Source of the DNA: a virus
Length of the DNA stretch: 64,000 nucleotides
Virus record (IMG/VR): IMGVR_UViG_3300050821_001948
Coordinates: 1 to 64,000 of that record
Direction: 5' to 3' (one strand)
The notes under the pieces: generated by a model
Told to the model about the DNA's origin: nothing
Databases searched by the model: none
The model's input: the letters and a program-made list of their open reading frames with translations, nothing else
Position numbers and translations under genes: made by a program
Shown here: positions 63,195 to 64,000 of the stretch, piece after piece
Numbering within the stretch: position 1 is the stretch's first letter
Layout: every line of letters starts with the position of its first letter

Positions 63195-63302
63195 TTACTT
63201 GCGGGGTGTTAGCGCCATTACAACCATTAGCATCCAGGTTAGCTGCATGCACCTATTAAGAATGACGCCAAACTCGGTTAGGTTTGAGATGAATCGTTTC
63301 AC
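63195..63302 (-). CDS. Tiny hydrophobic protein
   Basis: 35 residues, GTG start 2 bases after the upstream stop. Hydrophobic at about 17-30 (CMQLTWMLMVVMAL). An 18-base gap with AAGGAAG follows. Moderate support only. Confidence 0.42.
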   Translation of the reverse strand: MKRFISNLTEFGVILNRCMQLTWMLMVVMALTPRK

Positions 63303-63304
63303 GG

Positions 63305-63613
63305 TTAGGACTCGTCAAGGAGGTAAAGCTTACCCTGATGCTGAGTCGTGGTCACGCTGAACTTTTGCGTTACCCTGTGTACGGTTCCATCCTTGAGAAC
63401 CCAGGCGATAGGCGTGTTATAGCTATACACAACGTAGGTGATACCTAACCGCTGCATACGGAATGCCTCAAGGTCTTCGCCTGACAATCGGCCGCTATCC
63501 CACACGTTTAGGCCATTGACGTTCTCAGCGCGCAATGCACCGTAGGTTGTCACATTCTCGCGTCGGCCAATGGCTTGAGCACATTCGCGCGACTTACTGG
63601 CAATCTTAGGCAT
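63305..63613 (-). CDS. Unknown protein
   Basis: 102 residues, AAGGGG 6 bases before the ATG. Basic N-terminus, then beta-rich (ITYVVYSYNTPIAWVLKDGTVHRV). Its start lies just downstream of the nested hairpin at 63632. Unrecognised. Confidence 0.6.
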   Translation of the reverse strand: MPKIASKSRECAQAIGRRENVTTYGALRAENVNGLNVWDSGRLSGEDLEAFRMQRLGITYVVYSYNTPIAWVLKDGTVHRVTQKFSVTTTQHQGKLYLLDES

Positions 63614-63631
63614 GATATCCCCTTAGGTTGT

Positions 63632-63696
63632 CTAGTATCGCAAAAAGCCGCATTAGGGACACTCACGAACCCTAATGCGGCCATTAACGATACTAG
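63632..63696 (-). terminator. Nested hairpin with U-tract; terminator or processing site
   Basis: Inner perfect 12-bp stem (63647-63658/63670-63681) with an 11-base loop, followed on the - strand by TTTTT. An outer 9-bp stem (63632-63640/63688-63696) encloses it across a 6/6 internal loop. The inner stem plus U-run fits an intrinsic terminator. The outer stem and a following ribosome-binding site also suit an RNase III-type processing site. Confidence 0.75.
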
Positions 63697-63824
63697 CTTA
63701 GGTGCAAGAAACAGTCCAATTCTTCACAAGCTTGGGACCATTCGTCCCGATTGTCTTCGGTTGGGTTGGCCGTGTAAACATCCCAGGCCACCTTAGCAGC
63801 CTCACTAGCTTCGGTGATACTCAT
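63693..63824 (-). CDS. Unknown small acidic protein
   Basis: 43 residues. The ATG overlaps the upstream stop (ATGA), and the stop lies inside the outer stem of the nested hairpin. Glu/Ala/Trp-rich helix. Unrecognised. Confidence 0.55.
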   Translation of the reverse strand: MSITEASEAAKVAWDVYTANPTEDNRDEWSQACEELDCFLHLS

Positions 63825-64000
63825 GCGGCCGTGACCATTCCCCAGGGTGAAACGCTCAAGTTGTGGTCGTGAGCGGCGCGCAAAGCGTCCTGTTTCGTGG
63901 CGAACGTCTCAGGCTCATCGCTCAGCGGAACAATTCTGTCTCCGACCGCGAATGAGTAAGTGTGGTTACGAGGGTCAAAGGCTAACTCCATGGGAATCAT
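63821..64000 (-). CDS. Unknown small protein, possibly cut by the window edge
   Basis: 59 residues from an ATG at the last base of the window; the frame could continue upstream. Two strands then a helix (ETFATKQDALRAAHDHN), resembling other small strand-helix proteins here. Confidence 0.52.
   Translation of the reverse strand: MIPMELAFDPRNHTYSFAVGDRIVPLSDEPETFATKQDALRAAHDHNLSVSPWGMVTAA

Noticed and set aside
1-64000. CRISPR array, insertion sequence, integrase or attachment site
   Set aside because: No regularly spaced repeats, transposase or integrase motifs, or tRNA-end duplications were found on reading both strands.

Overview
The window looks like about 64 kb from the early and accessory part of a large tailed bacteriophage that infects an actinobacterium. 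The call rests on a WhiB-type iron-sulfur protein, an Lsr2-like DNA-binding domain, ThyX with a B12-dependent (class II) ribonucleotide reductase, a Ku homologue, frequent GTG starts, almost no intergenic space and stop/start overlaps (ATGA, GTGA, TAATG) at most gene boundaries. By eye the base composition is close to balanced, well below a typical Streptomyces chromosome. No terminase, portal, capsid or tail-assembly gene is visible, so the virion genes must lie outside. The host genus cannot be fixed from this sequence.

Left block (1-17444, + strand): a replication, recombination and nucleotide operon. It holds a primase-helicase, dNMP kinase, ThyX, class II ribonucleotide reductase, a MazG-like pyrophosphohydrolase, RecA, a metallophosphoesterase, PhoH, WhiB, a dual-specificity phosphatase, a SLOG/DUF2493 protein and three HNH nucleases, with small unknowns between. 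It meets the rest of the map tail to tail at 17441-17444.

Middle and right block (17441-64000, - strand apart from one gene): a MoxR/VWA/335-residue cassette with a helix-turn-helix gene (17.4-22.8 kb); an IMPDH/GMP reductase homologue, a second MazG-like protein and an ATP-dependent DNA ligase (26-30 kb); a long run of small unknown, zinc-ribbon and membrane proteins (30-42.6 kb); an SF2 helicase with two paralogous zinc-ribbon proteins (42.7-45.4 kb); Ku and an odd tRNA-like RNA (46-47.1 kb); an HNH nuclease, a RuvB-like ATPase and a CCA-enzyme-like nucleotidyltransferase (49.7-53.4 kb); a lone + strand gene for a GH16-like surface protein (54.2-55.6 kb); and more than thirty tiny genes to the right edge, including an Lsr2-like protein. 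Many genes of 31-59 codons were found by reading the gaps between larger frames, and each is tied to its neighbours by stop/start overlap.

Control signals are visible. Several - strand promoters have a TTGACA-like -35 placed on the very end of the upstream gene, in three cases containing its TGA stop, and several put the start codon 6-7 nt after the -10, which predicts leaderless mRNAs. A palindrome, AACGGACGTT, lies between the -35 and -10 of both the MoxR and the SF2-helicase promoters and recurs near the Lsr2-like gene. This suggests one regulator for these modules. Two nested hairpins with matching architecture (62172-62256 and 63632-63696) sit just upstream of strong ribosome-binding sites. 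No gene-free stretch exceeds 300 bases. I saw no CRISPR array, insertion sequence, integrase or recognisable attachment site.
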